Shown: positions 19,924 through 30,301, numbered from the stretch's first letter. The stretch is 55,995 nt of DNA from Richelia intracellularis HH01 (GCF_000350105.1 NZ_CAIY01000082.1:1-55995), one strand, 5' to 3'. Numbers and translations: made by a program. Notes: generated by a model not told the origin, from the letters alone.

Positions 19924-20397
19924 TCAGCTAATCGCTAATGGTTTTAAGATTAAATTTTTGAGTGATTTTGAACGTACGTCCATGAGAATCTTTCCAAGAT
20001 TGTTCTGACCAGATTTGCTTGCACCACAACCCCAAAAATAGTCAGTAGGAGAATTTTCTACTAATATTTCCTTCCCTGTAGATAGGAGAATCTCTCGAAT
20101 TTCCTTATGAGTGTTGAATTTTTCTAAGACGACCTTTCGCATTACATTAATTTTTACTGATTCCCAGTCTGGACGCACCTTATAGCCAGGATGGCGACCT
20201 AAAGCAGCTGCTTCTTCTGGAGTTTTTGCATTATGAATTGCGTTAATAATATATTTATCTTTTGTGCCTAGAAATTTCTGAGCCTGATAATAATGTTCTA
20301 CTGCAGGCCAATAAATTCCTTCGATGGTAATACCATGAGGAGAAAAATTGGAAAAGCAGCCATATGGTTGCCAAGATTTATAAAAGTAAATTGTCAT
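19924..20397 (-). CDS. NADAR-domain protein (YbiA-like N-glycosidase)
   Basis: 157 residues forming one NADAR domain. Visible hallmarks are YGCFSNFSP (12-20), WPAVEHYYQAQKF (30-42, with the conserved E34), AALGRHPGYKVRPDWE (about 64-79) and the C-terminal TDYFWGCG (118-125) with NNLG. E. coli YbiA cleaves the N-glycosidic bond of early, reactive riboflavin intermediates. Other NADAR proteins remove ADP-ribose from guanine bases as antitoxins of DarT-like toxins. No toxin-like partner is adjacent here: the neighbours are RelA/SpoT and a secreted NTF2-like protein. A housekeeping metabolite-damage role is therefore the simpler reading. Length is normal for the family and the gene is intact. Confidence 0.92.
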   Translation of the reverse strand: MTIYFYKSWQPYGCFSNFSPHGITIEGIYWPAVEHYYQAQKFLGTKDKYIINAIHNAKTPEEAAALGRHPGYKVRPDWESVKINVMRKVVLEKFNTHKEIREILLSTGKEILVENSPTDYFWGCGASKSGQNNLGKILMDVRSKSLKNLILKPLAIS

Positions 20398-20759
20398 TTG
20401 ATTTTAATAAGTTTTAGACTTGGTGCTGATTGTAGTTTATTTATCCATCTTTCATAATCCTTCTACTATGGGTATTTTGTGATCAAGCGGTAAATATCAT
20501 AAGCAGTTTATTATGTGGTATTCAATTTTTAATTCACTCTACCAATATAAAATACTCAGTAAAATAATTCTAATTACTTGGTGACTAATCTCCTTCTTAA
20601 CATTCAGGTTAAATTTCTCATAATTCATAATTTCTAATTATAATAGATTCTTGATATAAGAAGGCCAAAAGACAAAATAAACCCAGGCTCTCATTACAAA
20701 CCCCCTAACTAAAATCACTTTTATTTTACTTTATAAACCAATATGATATTGCTATATAT

Positions 20760-20799
20760 AATCCCCTTATCAGTAATTCAATCCCCTTATCAGTAATTC
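20760..20799. repeat. Exact 20-bp tandem duplication
   Basis: aatccccttatcagtaattc occurs twice back to back (20760-20779, 20780-20799). It lies in non-coding DNA upstream of the NADAR gene. Confidence 0.95.
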
Positions 20800-21590
20800 G
20801 TTTCTTGCACTTGTACCTAAACGTCCAAAAAAAATACTTGGAAAATAAAAAGATATCGTTATTAACGTGGATACTTCAACTAAATCATCTTTATACTTGT
20901 CAAGGATTAATTAAATTGGATGATGAGTTGTAGCACCATTATTCCTAAGCTGTTAACACACCTTTTCATAATGTCTGGAAAAGATCAACTTACTAGTAAC
21001 TAAGGAAAAATAACATACATGGTAAAGTTCTTCTCGGGCTGATAAATTTGTAAGTATTGGAAAAAATGTCGAGCTAGGAGTAAAATCTTGTAATTAATAG
21101 GAAAATTCCATAATACAAGCCCCAGGTCTCCTATTGCTAGGATTTCAGCATAATTGAGCAAAGATAAGTATGTTTTTTGGATGCAAAACTGATTTATTTA
21201 ATCTCCAGGACTATTTATCCCACATACTACTTTTTTGCAAAAAACCGATATCTGAACTAAAATAACTTGTAGGTGAATTCATCCATAAGTATTAGTTTCT
21301 TTCCAGTACCAGCAAAAACTCTGTTACTGGCATTAGTACCAACACTTACGGCAGTAGTTGTTACAGTTTGACCATAACGAATTCATCCAAAATTGGTGAT
21401 TGTTTATCCTTTCCCTTACATGGTAAAAATCTCGATTTATAAAACAATTGAATGCAACCAAATTAACATTTATTAGTAAAATCCAATAGTCTAAATTATT
21501 ATCTTTTATTTTTATAAAAGTCTCATTAATAAAACTTGCGCTGTAAATACTGCAAACCAAGTTATATTTTAAATAATTCTTAAGTTAATT

Positions 21591-21636
21591 AAAAAAAATG
21601 AAAATAGGGAGATAAAAATTTTGTTTTCCCTATTTT
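21591..21636 (-). terminator. Rho-independent terminator of the NTF2-like gene
   Basis: On the minus strand a stem formed by 21627-21636 and 21601-21610 (aaaataggga/tccctatttt on the plus strand) is followed at once by a run of eight T. It starts 24 bases after the stop codon of the minus-strand gene ending at 21660. Confidence 0.8.
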
Positions 21637-21659
21637 TTAATCTTGTTAATCTTTTTCTC

Positions 21660-22469
21660 TCACTTAATAACTCGCAGACGTCGAGTAACTATAGTCATTC
21701 CGTCACTGCGCACAATTACTGCAGAAACCCAGTAATTTCCCGGAGTATCAGGGGCACGCCCAATCTTAAATAATCCCCCAGCTTTGAGTGACTCCAAATT
21801 CATAGAGGATGGCTTAAGATATTGGGGTAATTTGACTGGCTCCTGCATAACTTTGCCTAAAAGATAATTATTTCCCAGAGGTTCCTGGACAATTGCATCA
21901 AAGTAATAAGACATTCCTACTTTAACCTGTTGTGGTAGTTTAATATCTACCTTAGGAGGTTTAATTCCAGAAGTCACTTCAGTATGTTCAGATAGGATTT
22001 CCTGGTGGGTAATTCTATCTCTCATAAATGTTTGACGAGAGTGGATAGTAGCATTTAAGGCTAATTTATCTTGATTGGAAGATGGTAAACCAATAATACT
22101 AGTAATTGTTTCAGCAATAATAAAATTGCCCTTTGACTTCCAAGACTTAACTTTTGTTTTGTATCTTAATCTGGGGTAACGTTTCCAAAATTTGTCTAAC
22201 GCCTGTTCCATAGTCTGGTAATTTATCCCATCTCCATGAATAAAACTAGGACTATAAAACTGCATCACCCCTTCAACATCACCTTTACTGGCTGCTTTGT
22301 CTATCTGTATTAGTGAATTTGTCAACTGTGCAGGTGCTTTATCCAGTGTATCTGCATATGCAGGCTCACTTAAACTAACTAGACCAAGAGTTATCAGAGT
22401 AAAAACTAGCCAGCAATTCATAGGCAATTTAGATAGGCATTTTAGTAGTAAATTAGTAGACTTAGACAC
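21660..22469 (-). CDS. Secreted NTF2-like (SnoaL/ketosteroid-isomerase fold) protein
   Basis: Up to 269 residues. An N-terminal signal peptide (MNCWLVFTLITLGLVSL, then EPAYA) precedes a nuclear-transport-factor-2-like domain at about 45-155, with features such as KGDVEGVMQFYSPSFIHGDG and a TIHSRQTFMRDR strand. A C-terminal beta-rich region (about 170-265: VKVGMSYYFDAIVQEPLG and TPGNYWVSAVIV) may be an Ig-like or uncharacterised domain. The longest frame starts with GTG at 22469. The ATG at residue 17 (22421) would give a more typical signal peptide, and neither has a clear Shine-Dalgarno. It is probably periplasmic, perhaps binding a small ligand. No catalytic residues can be assigned. It is divergent from murG with only about 100 bases between, so the promoters must be close. 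Confidence 0.8.
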   Translation of the reverse strand: MSKSTNLLLKCLSKLPMNCWLVFTLITLGLVSLSEPAYADTLDKAPAQLTNSLIQIDKAASKGDVEGVMQFYSPSFIHGDGINYQTMEQALDKFWKRYPRLRYKTKVKSWKSKGNFIIAETITSIIGLPSSNQDKLALNATIHSRQTFMRDRITHQEILSEHTEVTSGIKPPKVDIKLPQQVKVGMSYYFDAIVQEPLGNNYLLGKVMQEPVKLPQYLKPSSMNLESLKAGGLFKIGRAPDTPGNYWVSAVIVRSDGMTIVTRRLRVIK

Positions 22470-22573
22470 TGGTAATTATTTTTAGTGGGCAGTTTGGCTA
22501 CATACATGTGTACAAATTGCTTTATTTTTAGGTTAATTAACCAAACCCTATACCCTATATAGTATAAGTTTTG

Positions 22574-23647
22574 ATGGCAAATACACCAATAAAATTATTA
22601 ATAGCTGCAAGTGGTACTGGTGGACATTTGTTTCCAGCCATGGCATTAGCACAAGAGTTACCGAAATATGACATAGAATGGCTGGGTGTATCTAATAGAT
22701 TGGAGACTCAGTTAATTCCCCAACACTATAAGTTGAATACTATCGCTGTGAAAGGTTTCCAAGAAAAATTTGGTTTTGATACTTTTCATGTGCTTGGTGA
22801 ACTTATGATTTCAGTACTGCAAGTGTATAAGTTATTGCAACAGGGAAAATTTCATGGAGTTTTTACTACTGGAGGTTATATCGCTGCTCCTGCTCTAGTT
22901 GCAGCCAAAATTCTGGGAATACCCGTAATTCTTCATGAGTCTAATGCCTTACCGGGTAAAGTTACACGTTTCCTCGGCCCTTGGTGTCATGCAGTTGCAT
23001 TGGGTTTCCAAGTTGCAGCTCAGTACTTGCCTAAGGCTAAAACGATTTATACTAGTACCCCTGTACGATCACAATTCTTAGATAAAAATAGTATTGATGA
23101 TTTAGATCTAAATATTCCTGAGAATGTTCCCTTAATAGTTGTTTTCGGTGGTAGTCAAGGGGCGGTAGGTATTAATAAGCTAGTACGTCAATGTGTTCAT
23201 GCATGGTTTGCTGTAGGTGCATATGTAGTTCATTTGACCGGCAATAATGATCCCGAAGCTAGTAGCATTCACCACTCCCAATATATCTGTATGCCATTCT
23301 ACGAAAATATGGCAGCATTGTTACAACGGGCAAGTTTAGCTGTTAGTAGAGCTGGTGCAGGAAGCTTAACTGAGCTGGCTATATGCGGTACTCCTGCAAT
23401 TTTAATTCCTTATCCCTTTGCTGCAGAAGATCATCAAACCTATAATGCACATGTTTTTACCGAAATGTGTGCAGGTTTATATTATAAACAATCAGAATTG
23501 ACTTCAGAAGTGTTACAAAACAAAGTATTAAGTTTAATAAACTCCCCAAAACAATTGAAACAGATGGGGAAAAAAGCACAAGAGATAGTCTTGGTAGACG
23601 GCATCCAAAAGCTGGCTAAGCTAGTCAAAGAAGTAGTAGAAAGGTGA
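22574..23647 (+). CDS. murG: UDP-N-acetylglucosamine--undecaprenyl-PP-MurNAc-pentapeptide transferase
   Basis: 357 residues, normal for MurG. It adds GlcNAc to lipid I to make lipid II at the cytoplasmic face of the membrane, the last cytosolic step of peptidoglycan synthesis. The N-terminal glycine-rich loop AASGTGGHLFPAMALA, VFTTGGYIAAPALVAA, ILHESNALPGK (H and E contacting acceptor and membrane), the second glycine loop VVFGGSQGAVGINK and the UDP-GlcNAc-binding VSRAGAGSLTELAICGTP with the following AEDHQTYNA are all present. GT-B fold. A TTG lies directly before the ATG; the ATG at 22574 is preferred. The stop overlaps the start of the next gene (GTGA), so the two are translationally coupled. 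Confidence 0.97.
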   Translation: MANTPIKLLIAASGTGGHLFPAMALAQELPKYDIEWLGVSNRLETQLIPQHYKLNTIAVKGFQEKFGFDTFHVLGELMISVLQVYKLLQQGKFHGVFTTGGYIAAPALVAAKILGIPVILHESNALPGKVTRFLGPWCHAVALGFQVAAQYLPKAKTIYTSTPVRSQFLDKNSIDDLDLNIPENVPLIVVFGGSQGAVGINKLVRQCVHAWFAVGAYVVHLTGNNDPEASSIHHSQYICMPFYENMAALLQRASLAVSRAGAGSLTELAICGTPAILIPYPFAAEDHQTYNAHVFTEMCAGLYYKQSELTSEVLQNKVLSLINSPKQLKQMGKKAQEIVLVDGIQKLAKLVKEVVER

Positions 23648-24147
23648 GCTTTATGAGAGAAGAGAGAGAGAATATCAATCTAAAAGCTGAAAGTATTATC
23701 ACTCAGGATTTAACACAACAATGGTTAACAGAAATACAAACAATGAAACAAAAATTGGCGGAATTAGAGCAAGAGAAGAATAAAGCCTGGAAAAGCGCAG
23801 AGAAATGGCGTTATTTATATAATAAAGAGTCTGAGCAAAGACGTAATGATTCACTATTATCCCAAAAAGCTATTAATTCTTTAAAGCTACAAATTCAGAA
23901 AATGCAAGCTATTAATGAAGAGCTAGTTAATCACACTACCAATGATGAATCAATACATCTAGAAATAGCACACCTTAATTCTGTGGAGGAGCTACATGAC
24001 AAATTAATGATTATCCTTAAAGAAAGAGATAAACTCTTACAAGCATTAAACTTAGAACGAAGAAACCATACTCAAACACGCTATAACTTAACAACAACTC
24101 TTGGAGATGCCATTGATGGTTTGATGAAAAATAAAATCAGTAAATAA
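23644..24147 (+). CDS. Coiled-coil protein coupled to murG
   Basis: 167 residues, starting at a GTG whose bases overlap the murG stop (GTGA); an ATG three codons later is an alternative. The sequence is highly charged and heptad-like, especially at about 28-90 (WLTEIQTMKQKLAELEQEKN) and 110-145, predicting long coiled coils. There is no membrane segment and no catalytic motif. I do not recognise a named family. The 4-base overlap means the two products are made in a coupled way and suggests a role in the cell envelope or cell division, for instance as a scaffold for MurG, but that is inference from position only. Confidence 0.8.
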   Translation: MSFMREERENINLKAESIITQDLTQQWLTEIQTMKQKLAELEQEKNKAWKSAEKWRYLYNKESEQRRNDSLLSQKAINSLKLQIQKMQAINEELVNHTTNDESIHLEIAHLNSVEELHDKLMIILKERDKLLQALNLERRNHTQTRYNLTTTLGDAIDGLMKNKISK

Positions 24148-24323
24148 TTTGATTCCTTCTCCATAACTATAAAAATATAACCCTATTAGTTATTTAGAAA
24201 TAAAGTCGTAATAATGGTAAAACAGCTTCAACTACATCTGTTGTATGAGCTCCGGCAATACTTACCAGTAACACTTAACTATAACAATTTAATTTAGAAC
24301 ATGTAAAGTTAGACTTAAATTAG

Positions 24324-24384
24324 TAGAAAATGAATTGCTAAATTATGAATCTGAACGACTTATAATTTAGTAATTCATTTTCTA
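24324..24384. repeat. Long inverted repeat, 23-bp arms
   Basis: Arms 24324-24346 (tagaaaatgaattgctaaat...) and 24362-24384 pair over 23 bases with a single G-T, around a 15-base loop. It lies between two convergent genes, about 180 bases past the coiled-coil gene. It may be a bidirectional transcription stop but lacks a T-tract. Confidence 0.85.
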
Positions 24385-24550
24385 GCCTAGGTATTAAGGA
24401 AACCCCTTGAAAAAGTACTTTAAAGCTTTGATATAATTATGATAATTCTTTTTAATTAGTATTAAATAGAAGCTATATCATAGCTTCTAATAAAATGCTC
24501 ATTTTTAAGAGGTCCATTGACCGTATGAAAATTATTCCTTGATTTGGTAT

Positions 24551-24640
24551 ATGTTCCTAGCCATTATTACTGTATTATTCTTACTTACTCTGGTATTGAT
24601 GGTATTCAGTAAATCTAACAGAATATTTGATTACGGGTAA
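24551..24640 (+). CDS. Possible tiny single-span membrane peptide
   Basis: A 29-codon frame (extended to 33 codons with a TTG start at 24539) encodes MFLAIITVLFLLTLVLMVFS followed by the polar tail KSNRIFDYG. The shape (one transmembrane helix, short charged tail) is that of small photosynthetic-complex or thylakoid peptides, but it matches none I know. No ribosome-binding site is visible. It could equally be chance in AT-rich DNA or a relic of a longer gene. Confidence 0.2.
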   Translation: MFLAIITVLFLLTLVLMVFSKSNRIFDYG

Positions 24641-24726
24641 ATTTTGTGCAATGTATTATATTTATTCAATATTTTGGGTTTATTACCATGTGGTAACTAT
24701 TACTATTAACTTAGTAGAATATAGTA

Positions 24727-25719
24727 TCAATGAGTCTGAAATACATTTTGCACCATCTTTCTATCCAAACTAGCTGCAATTCTGTCTAATTCTTCTACCT
24801 CACCACTATCTAAGTGCCAACCCAATGCACCAATATTCTCCTGTGCTTGCTTAGTATTTTTTGCTCCTGGAATGGGAATAGTACCTTTGCAAATGCACCA
24901 GTTAAGAGCGACTTGGGCCACAGTTTTATTTTTAGATGCTGCAATATTGTGTAAGCAAGATAATAATGGTTCAACTTTGGGTATTAACTGCCCAAAAAGA
25001 AAACGACGAATACCTGGGGGATACTTGCCTTTTATAGAGAACTTTCCTGTTAAAATACCTAAACACAGAGGACTATAAGCAATTAATTTGATCTCCATAT
25101 CATCACATATTTGCTTTAAACCTAACTTAGTAATAGGATAAGTTGAAAGTAGTGAGTACTGGACTTGAAGAGTTGCAATGGGTACACCCCTTTCTGCTAA
25201 TTTTTTATATGCCCATTGTAATCTTTTGGGACCATAATTGGATAGCCCAATACCTTTAACTAAACCTCGCTGATATAATTCGGCTAAACCATCTAAGAGT
25301 CTACCTTCTTGCCATGGTGCATAATTGGCTGTTGACCAATGCATCTGTACTAAATCTGCGTTTCTCCCTATCCTTTGAGATGAAGACTTTCCAGCATTTA
25401 TTATAGATTGGCGGGTTAATCTCCAGGGATAAGCAGCTATTTTAGTAGCAATACAAATATTTTCTTGGTTTAACCCTTGATATGCTTTGGCAAACTGCCC
25501 CAAAAGTTGTTCACTACGGCCATTTAATTTACCAGTACCATAAGAATCTCCAGTATCAAAGAGAGTAACACCATTGCTAACACAGAGGTCAAAGACTCCT
25601 TTTAATTGTTTATCCATACTCTCATCATATTGCCATATTAGTCTGTTACCCCATGCCCAAGTACCGCAACCCATCATGGGTAGGGAAAGCTCCTGGTTTG
25701 TCTGTATATTTACCTTCAT
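24727..25719 (-). CDS. Aldo/keto reductase
   Basis: 330 residues, TIM-barrel NADPH-dependent oxidoreductase of the aldo/keto reductase superfamily. The catalytic tetrad is visible: D55 and Y60 in FDTGDSYGTGKLNGRSE, K93 in ICIATKIAAYPW and H127 in DLVQMHWS. The GLVKGIGLSNYGPKRL strand and the C-terminal cofactor segment TIPIPGAKNTKQAQENIGAL (phosphate-binding) complete the fold. It should reduce an aldehyde or ketone; the physiological substrate cannot be told. Similar proteins are present in many cyanobacteria and plant plastids. The gene is isolated, with a weak AGAAG upstream of the ATG. Length is normal. Confidence 0.93.
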   Translation of the reverse strand: MKVNIQTNQELSLPMMGCGTWAWGNRLIWQYDESMDKQLKGVFDLCVSNGVTLFDTGDSYGTGKLNGRSEQLLGQFAKAYQGLNQENICIATKIAAYPWRLTRQSIINAGKSSSQRIGRNADLVQMHWSTANYAPWQEGRLLDGLAELYQRGLVKGIGLSNYGPKRLQWAYKKLAERGVPIATLQVQYSLLSTYPITKLGLKQICDDMEIKLIAYSPLCLGILTGKFSIKGKYPPGIRRFLFGQLIPKVEPLLSCLHNIAASKNKTVAQVALNWCICKGTIPIPGAKNTKQAQENIGALGWHLDSGEVEELDRIAASLDRKMVQNVFQTH

Positions 25720-26174
25720 AAAAGTCTTCTATTATTTACCCAGTGAACACAGCACATGAGTTTTGCTTATATCTTTAACATATCAGCTTAATTATGAAAA
25801 ACTAAATAACTGGATTTAGCATCAAAATAGTTGATAATTCTAGGTTTTAAGATGCTGTGAATTTGATGGGTATCCTGTATCTGATCCGTAGATAAAGAAA
25901 CACACCATTTAATGGTGAATAAATGAATATTGATGATACTCACTAAATTATATATACCTAAGTTCTAAATTAAAAAAAATTTCTCCTTCCTTTTACAAAT
26001 AAATTTGTAGGGTATTTATATATATTTCCAGTTTATCTAGTGACAGAATTATTAATTCACACTGGACCATGAGTAAAATACACCACAGGAAATTTTCTAC
26101 TTGCAAGTATTTATTTGGAGTTAATATTATGGATTGGTAAATAATGATAACTTAATGGATATAAATATTACCTT

Positions 26175-26192
26175 GCACAATATATATTGTGC
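26175..26192. repeat. Perfect 18-bp palindrome
   Basis: gcacaatatatattgtgc is self-complementary without a loop. It lies about 455 bases upstream of the aldo/keto reductase start and could be a dimeric protein-binding site, but this is unproven. Confidence 0.8.
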
Positions 26193-26462
26193 CTCTTTGA
26201 CAATAAAGTATTGGAATATCTTCCAAGTAACTCCTGAATATTTATGATTTTTAGTAATATCTAAACTTTACCTATATAAATAAGTACCACTACTATTATG
26301 ATTATTACCTGCAAATTTTGCTTCCCAGCTCTATAATAATTATTACAGTCTACCTTTCCTTAGAAGAGTAGTTTTAGAAATTTGACTACTGTTAAACTTT
26401 CACATTTATCTAAAATTAACCCCTATTACATAGGGGGATAAAGGAAAATAAATATATTCAAT

Positions 26463-26496
26463 AGTCTTTTCATTTTATAAGTCTTTTCATTTTATA
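26463..26496. repeat. Exact 17-bp tandem duplication
   Basis: agtcttttcattttata is repeated directly (26463-26479, 26480-26496). It lies in non-coding DNA. Confidence 0.9.
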
Positions 26497-26759
26497 TTTG
26501 TATGGAATTTGTAGAATAAAACAGCACTAAATATAGGAAGCTAATGCATTTATACACAATAGCATAAGAGAGAGTTTATCTTTTTCACTACATAATTCTC
26601 ATTAATCTTAAATTCATCAAAATTATCTATATGTTATCAACATTATAGTTGGGTTTCATCACTTGAAGAAAGAATGGATTTATTTTGGCCTGTACTTTGT
26701 TTACTACATAAGATAATAAGAATTTATTCTTCCTAATGTTTCGATTAGGCTTCCAGTAA

Positions 26760-27326
26760 TTAAGCAGGGTAACTCACATTAGTTCCACCCAAACCACAAT
26801 ATCCACCAGGATTCTTAGCTAGATACTGTTGATGGTAGTCTTCAGCATAGTAAAATTCTGGAACATCGAGGATTTCTGTGGTAATTTCACCATAGCCTTC
26901 ATATTTTAGGGCTTGTTGATATATTTTCAGAGAAGTTTGAGCTGCCTGTTTTTGCTTTTCTGAGTAAGTATAAATCCCCGAACGATATTGAGTTCCAATA
27001 TCGTTCCCCTGGCGCATCCCCTGGGTAGGATTATGGTTCTCCCAAAATACCTTCAGTATTTCTATATAACTAATTAACTGTGGGTTGAATACAACTAGAA
27101 CCACCTCATTATGCCCAGTCATGCCAGTACAGACCTCTTCGTAAGTACTGTTAGGAGTAATACCTCCAGCATAACCCACAGCGGTAGTATAAACTCCTTT
27201 CAGTTGCCAGAACTTACGTTCTGCTCCCCAAAAGCATCCCATCCCCAATACTGCCTTTTCTAGACTTTCTGGGAAAGGAGGTTGGAGCAGATTACCACTA
27301 ACATAGTGTTTTGATGGTACAACCAT
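26760..27326 (-). CDS. msrA: Peptide-methionine (S)-S-oxide reductase
   Basis: 188 residues. It repairs oxidised methionine (S-epimer) in proteins. The active-site motif GCFWGAE with the catalytic C31 is present, as are AVGYAGG, the substrate-binding VFWENHNPT and the C-terminal [15 protein letters not shown], whose Cys (about residue 177) can act as the resolving cysteine. Length and layout are normal for bacterial MsrA. GGTAGGGA lies about 10 bases before the ATG. The gene is isolated, reading away from a 1.9-kb gap. Retention of methionine repair fits the oxidative load of an oxygenic phototroph. Confidence 0.96.
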   Translation of the reverse strand: MVVPSKHYVSGNLLQPPFPESLEKAVLGMGCFWGAERKFWQLKGVYTTAVGYAGGITPNSTYEEVCTGMTGHNEVVLVVFNPQLISYIEILKVFWENHNPTQGMRQGNDIGTQYRSGIYTYSEKQKQAAQTSLKIYQQALKYEGYGEITTEILDVPEFYYAEDYHQQYLAKNPGGYCGLGGTNVSYPA

Positions 27327-29209
27327 GGTTTTGTCCCTACCTGGTAAAGCTTCTGAAGGGTTAGGCAGGCTTAATTTTTTTTTAATCTGAACTGCATGAT
27401 GGATATCAACTCCAATTTTTTTTATACTATTTTTTAACTTTACCTAAAATTTCCTATATTTTTATTGACTTAACGGAAATTTCCTCATTTATCCAAGTTA
27501 TTTATTCTATGCTTTCCCAAAAAAATTTCAAAATTTTAGCTTATATACCCTAATGTTATTTAAGGTATATAAGTGAATTATTTCCATAATAGTCTTTCTG
27601 CAATTCAAACCATAAAAATTATTTGAAATCATACTTAAATATTGATCCTGTGAAAAGATAGTGAGTAAATACCTGTAAAAATTACTTTTATGTAAATAGT
27701 AATACTGGTTTTTATACGACATAATACAATAATATCAAATTCTGGGTGATTTCTCTTAATTATATAGATTTGTCAATTCTCTACACATAAGGAGATCTAT
27801 ACAATTCCTATAAGACAGTTTGTGTGATTTATCATAAAATTGGCTGCTGGCTATTATATTATAATATATTGTGTCTAATTAACATTAGTATGCAGTAAAT
27901 AAACCATAATATCAAATAAATAATAAGTTCTATGATATGAATTTTGGCTACTAGCAACGCTGAAAATGTTAGCATCATAATTAGTATATTTTGCTTGTTA
28001 TATTGTATGTTGGTTCATTATCTTAACTTGTTTAGAAACTCATAGAATAAAGAAAGTTGGTAGATAAAACTAAATATAAATAATGCTAAATATTTTGAGT
28101 AGAAATCGAATAGTAGATAACTAGTTGTGGCAGCTATGTAATTCAGCAAAAAAATCTTCAAAGTTTTATAAGCATAATCTTTTAGAGTATTATATGGAGC
28201 GCATTTATATAATTCACTAATAATGAACCACATTAAATCTTCATTTGCACAACATTTGATGAATTTCATTTTATATTAATTTGGCTATTACTATGGGGTA
28301 TTTAAATTAAAATATATTTTATAATTAACCCTATTTAAAATGTAGAATTACTAGGGTAAACATTAAAAAAGATAAGAGAATCAATTGAGTATTTTATGGT
28401 TTCAAGAGAGTTATGAATGGTGGTAATTCAATGATATAGTAAGTAAGCAATAAACTATCTATCTGCTTTAATATAAACTCGGATACTAGGTCTAATTTAC
28501 ACCAACCTCTCAGTATAAAGTTCTTAATATATATATCTATGTCAATCCATCTGGGTTACCCATCATAACAAGAGTAAATACCGATGACCTATTTGAATTA
28601 TGAATCAATTATCCTGATAGTTTTTTTATCTCTGGTATTCTGATTTGCATTTATTAAAAGTATGTTGCTTAATTCGGAAAAATTCCTAAAAACTTAGACC
28701 GTAGCCATATGCTACTCAAGCAAGAATTTCAACTATCTTTGATTAAAGTGTTATACACTTAATTAAGTATTAGCTAAGATAAACCCAAAAACAAGGATTG
28801 TTTTTAATTACATGAACTATGATTAAATGCATAGTGATATAGTAAATAAGAACAGTTTAGTATTGAGCCCTGATTTGATACATCATAACCATATAGAGTA
28901 ATAAGAATTGCTGAATCTGGTGATTGCTTATCATTACAAAATAATAAAGGCTTAATTAATAAATGTTTGGATTATGAATACTGCTTACTTTTATGATTAT
29001 AGATGTGTATTCGCTCAGATTTAGTTACTTTTAGAAATAATCCTTATTTATCCTATGACTTATAGTGATATGAGCACCTATAACTACAAGAGAATAAAAC
29101 CTCATAGTATAAATAAGGATTGTACCGTAGCATAAGTCTTAACCATATGAACTGAACACTACACCAGTACATCTGTAGATTACGAAATTTAATTTAAATT
29201 TACTCAGTT
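27327..29209. other. Long non-coding stretch
   Basis: About 1.9 kb between divergent msrA and leuB. Two minus-strand frames (27528-27722 and 28018-28269) have biased AT-rich composition, no ribosome-binding site and no motif, so they were not called. No RNA gene was recognised. Confidence 0.5.
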
Positions 29210-30301
29210 ATGACTCAGAATTACCAAATCACTTTGCTGCCAGGAGATGGAATCGGACCCGAGATTATATCAGTAGCAGTGGATGTGTTAAAAGTAGTAG
29301 GGAAGAAGTTCGATATTCAGTTTAATTTTACAAAAGCTTTAATTGGTGGCGCAGCTATTGACGCTACGGGAGAGCCTTTACCAGCAAGCACCCTAAATGC
29401 TTGTCATCAAAGTGATTCTATACTACTAGCTGCAATCGGTGGTTATAAATGGGACTCCCTACCTTCAAATATGCGCCCAGAAGCTGGTTTATTGGCTCTG
29501 AGAGGTAAGTTAAAATTATTTGCAAATTTAAGACCAGCAAGAATATTACCTCAACTTATTGATGCTTCTCCCCTCAAGAAAAATGTGGTGGAAGGTGTAA
29601 ATCTAATAGTAGTTAGGGAACTTATAAGTGGTATTTATTTTGGTAAACCCAAAGGAATATTTGCTACCAAAGATGGTGAGAAGAGGGGGGTAAATACTAT
29701 GGCTTATTCTGAATCAGAAATTGAAAGAATTGGAAGAGTGGCTTTTGAAACTGCTAAAAAACAAGGTCATAAGTTATGCTCTATAGACAAAGCAAATGTA
29801 TTGGAGACATCTCACCTATGGCGTGATTGTATGAACAAGTTAGCTGGTGAGTATCCAGATGTGGAATTATCCCATTTATATGTAGACAATGCTGCAATGC
29901 AATTATTACGAGCACCAAAGCAGTTTGGTGTAATTGTCACTGGAAACTTATTTGGTGATATTATTTCCGACATTGCTGCCATGTTAACAGGCAGCATTGG
30001 CATGTTGCCCTCTGCTAGCTTGGGTAATTCCAGTCTGGGAGTTTACGAGCCAGTTCATGGCTCAGCTCCAGATATTGCTGGTCAAGACAGAGCAAATCCC
30101 CTAGCACAAGTTTTAAGCGCTGCCATGATGTTAAACTATGGTTTGAACCAACCGAAAGCAGCAGAATTTATAGAAAAAGGAGTATCACAAGTTTTAGAAC
30201 TAGGCTATCGCACTGAAGATATCATGTCTGCCAATATGAATTTGGTCGGCTGCAAAACTATGGGAGATATATTAATTCAAACACTAGAGACCATGGATTA
30301 A
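29210..30301 (+). CDS. leuB: 3-isopropylmalate dehydrogenase
   Basis: 363 residues, the usual size. It catalyses NAD-dependent oxidative decarboxylation of 3-isopropylmalate to 2-oxoisocaproate, the third step of leucine synthesis, in the cytosol. The N-terminal [13 protein letters not shown], the substrate-binding region [30 protein letters not shown] with the conserved Lys, [10 protein letters not shown] with Asp, [19 protein letters not shown] and the NAD-binding [20 protein letters not shown] are all present. The gene starts at an ATG without a clear Shine-Dalgarno. Keeping leucine synthesis argues against full amino-acid dependence on a host. Confidence 0.97.
   Translation: MTQNYQITLLPGDGIGPEIISVAVDVLKVVGKKFDIQFNFTKALIGGAAIDATGEPLPASTLNACHQSDSILLAAIGGYKWDSLPSNMRPEAGLLALRGKLKLFANLRPARILPQLIDASPLKKNVVEGVNLIVVRELISGIYFGKPKGIFATKDGEKRGVNTMAYSESEIERIGRVAFETAKKQGHKLCSIDKANVLETSHLWRDCMNKLAGEYPDVELSHLYVDNAAMQLLRAPKQFGVIVTGNLFGDIISDIAAMLTGSIGMLPSASLGNSSLGVYEPVHGSAPDIAGQDRANPLAQVLSAAMMLNYGLNQPKAAEFIEKGVSQVLELGYRTEDIMSANMNLVGCKTMGDILIQTLETMD

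Larger units (their letters stand above)
20398..21659. other. Long non-coding stretch with tandem duplication and terminator
   Basis: About 1.26 kb. It holds an exact 20-bp tandem duplication at 20760-20799 and a terminator at 21591-21636. A 75-codon minus-strand frame at 21333-21560 has no motif and no ribosome-binding site and was not called. Confidence 0.55.
24148..24726. other. Convergent intergenic region
   Basis: About 580 bases between the coiled-coil gene and the convergent aldo/keto reductase gene. It holds a 23-bp-arm hairpin at 24324-24384 and a tiny hydrophobic frame at 24551-24640. Confidence 0.55.
25720..26759. other. Non-coding stretch with palindrome and duplication
   Basis: About 1 kb between two minus-strand genes. 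It contains an 18-bp perfect palindrome at 26175-26192 and a 17-bp exact tandem duplication at 26463-26496. No gene was recognised. Confidence 0.5.

Noticed and set aside
21333..21560. 75-codon minus-strand frame
   Set aside because: No start signal, no recognisable motif, composition driven by AT-rich DNA.
27528..28269. Two minus-strand frames of 64 and 83 codons
   Set aside because: Aromatic- and Ile-rich low-information sequence without ribosome-binding sites; I cannot support them as genes.
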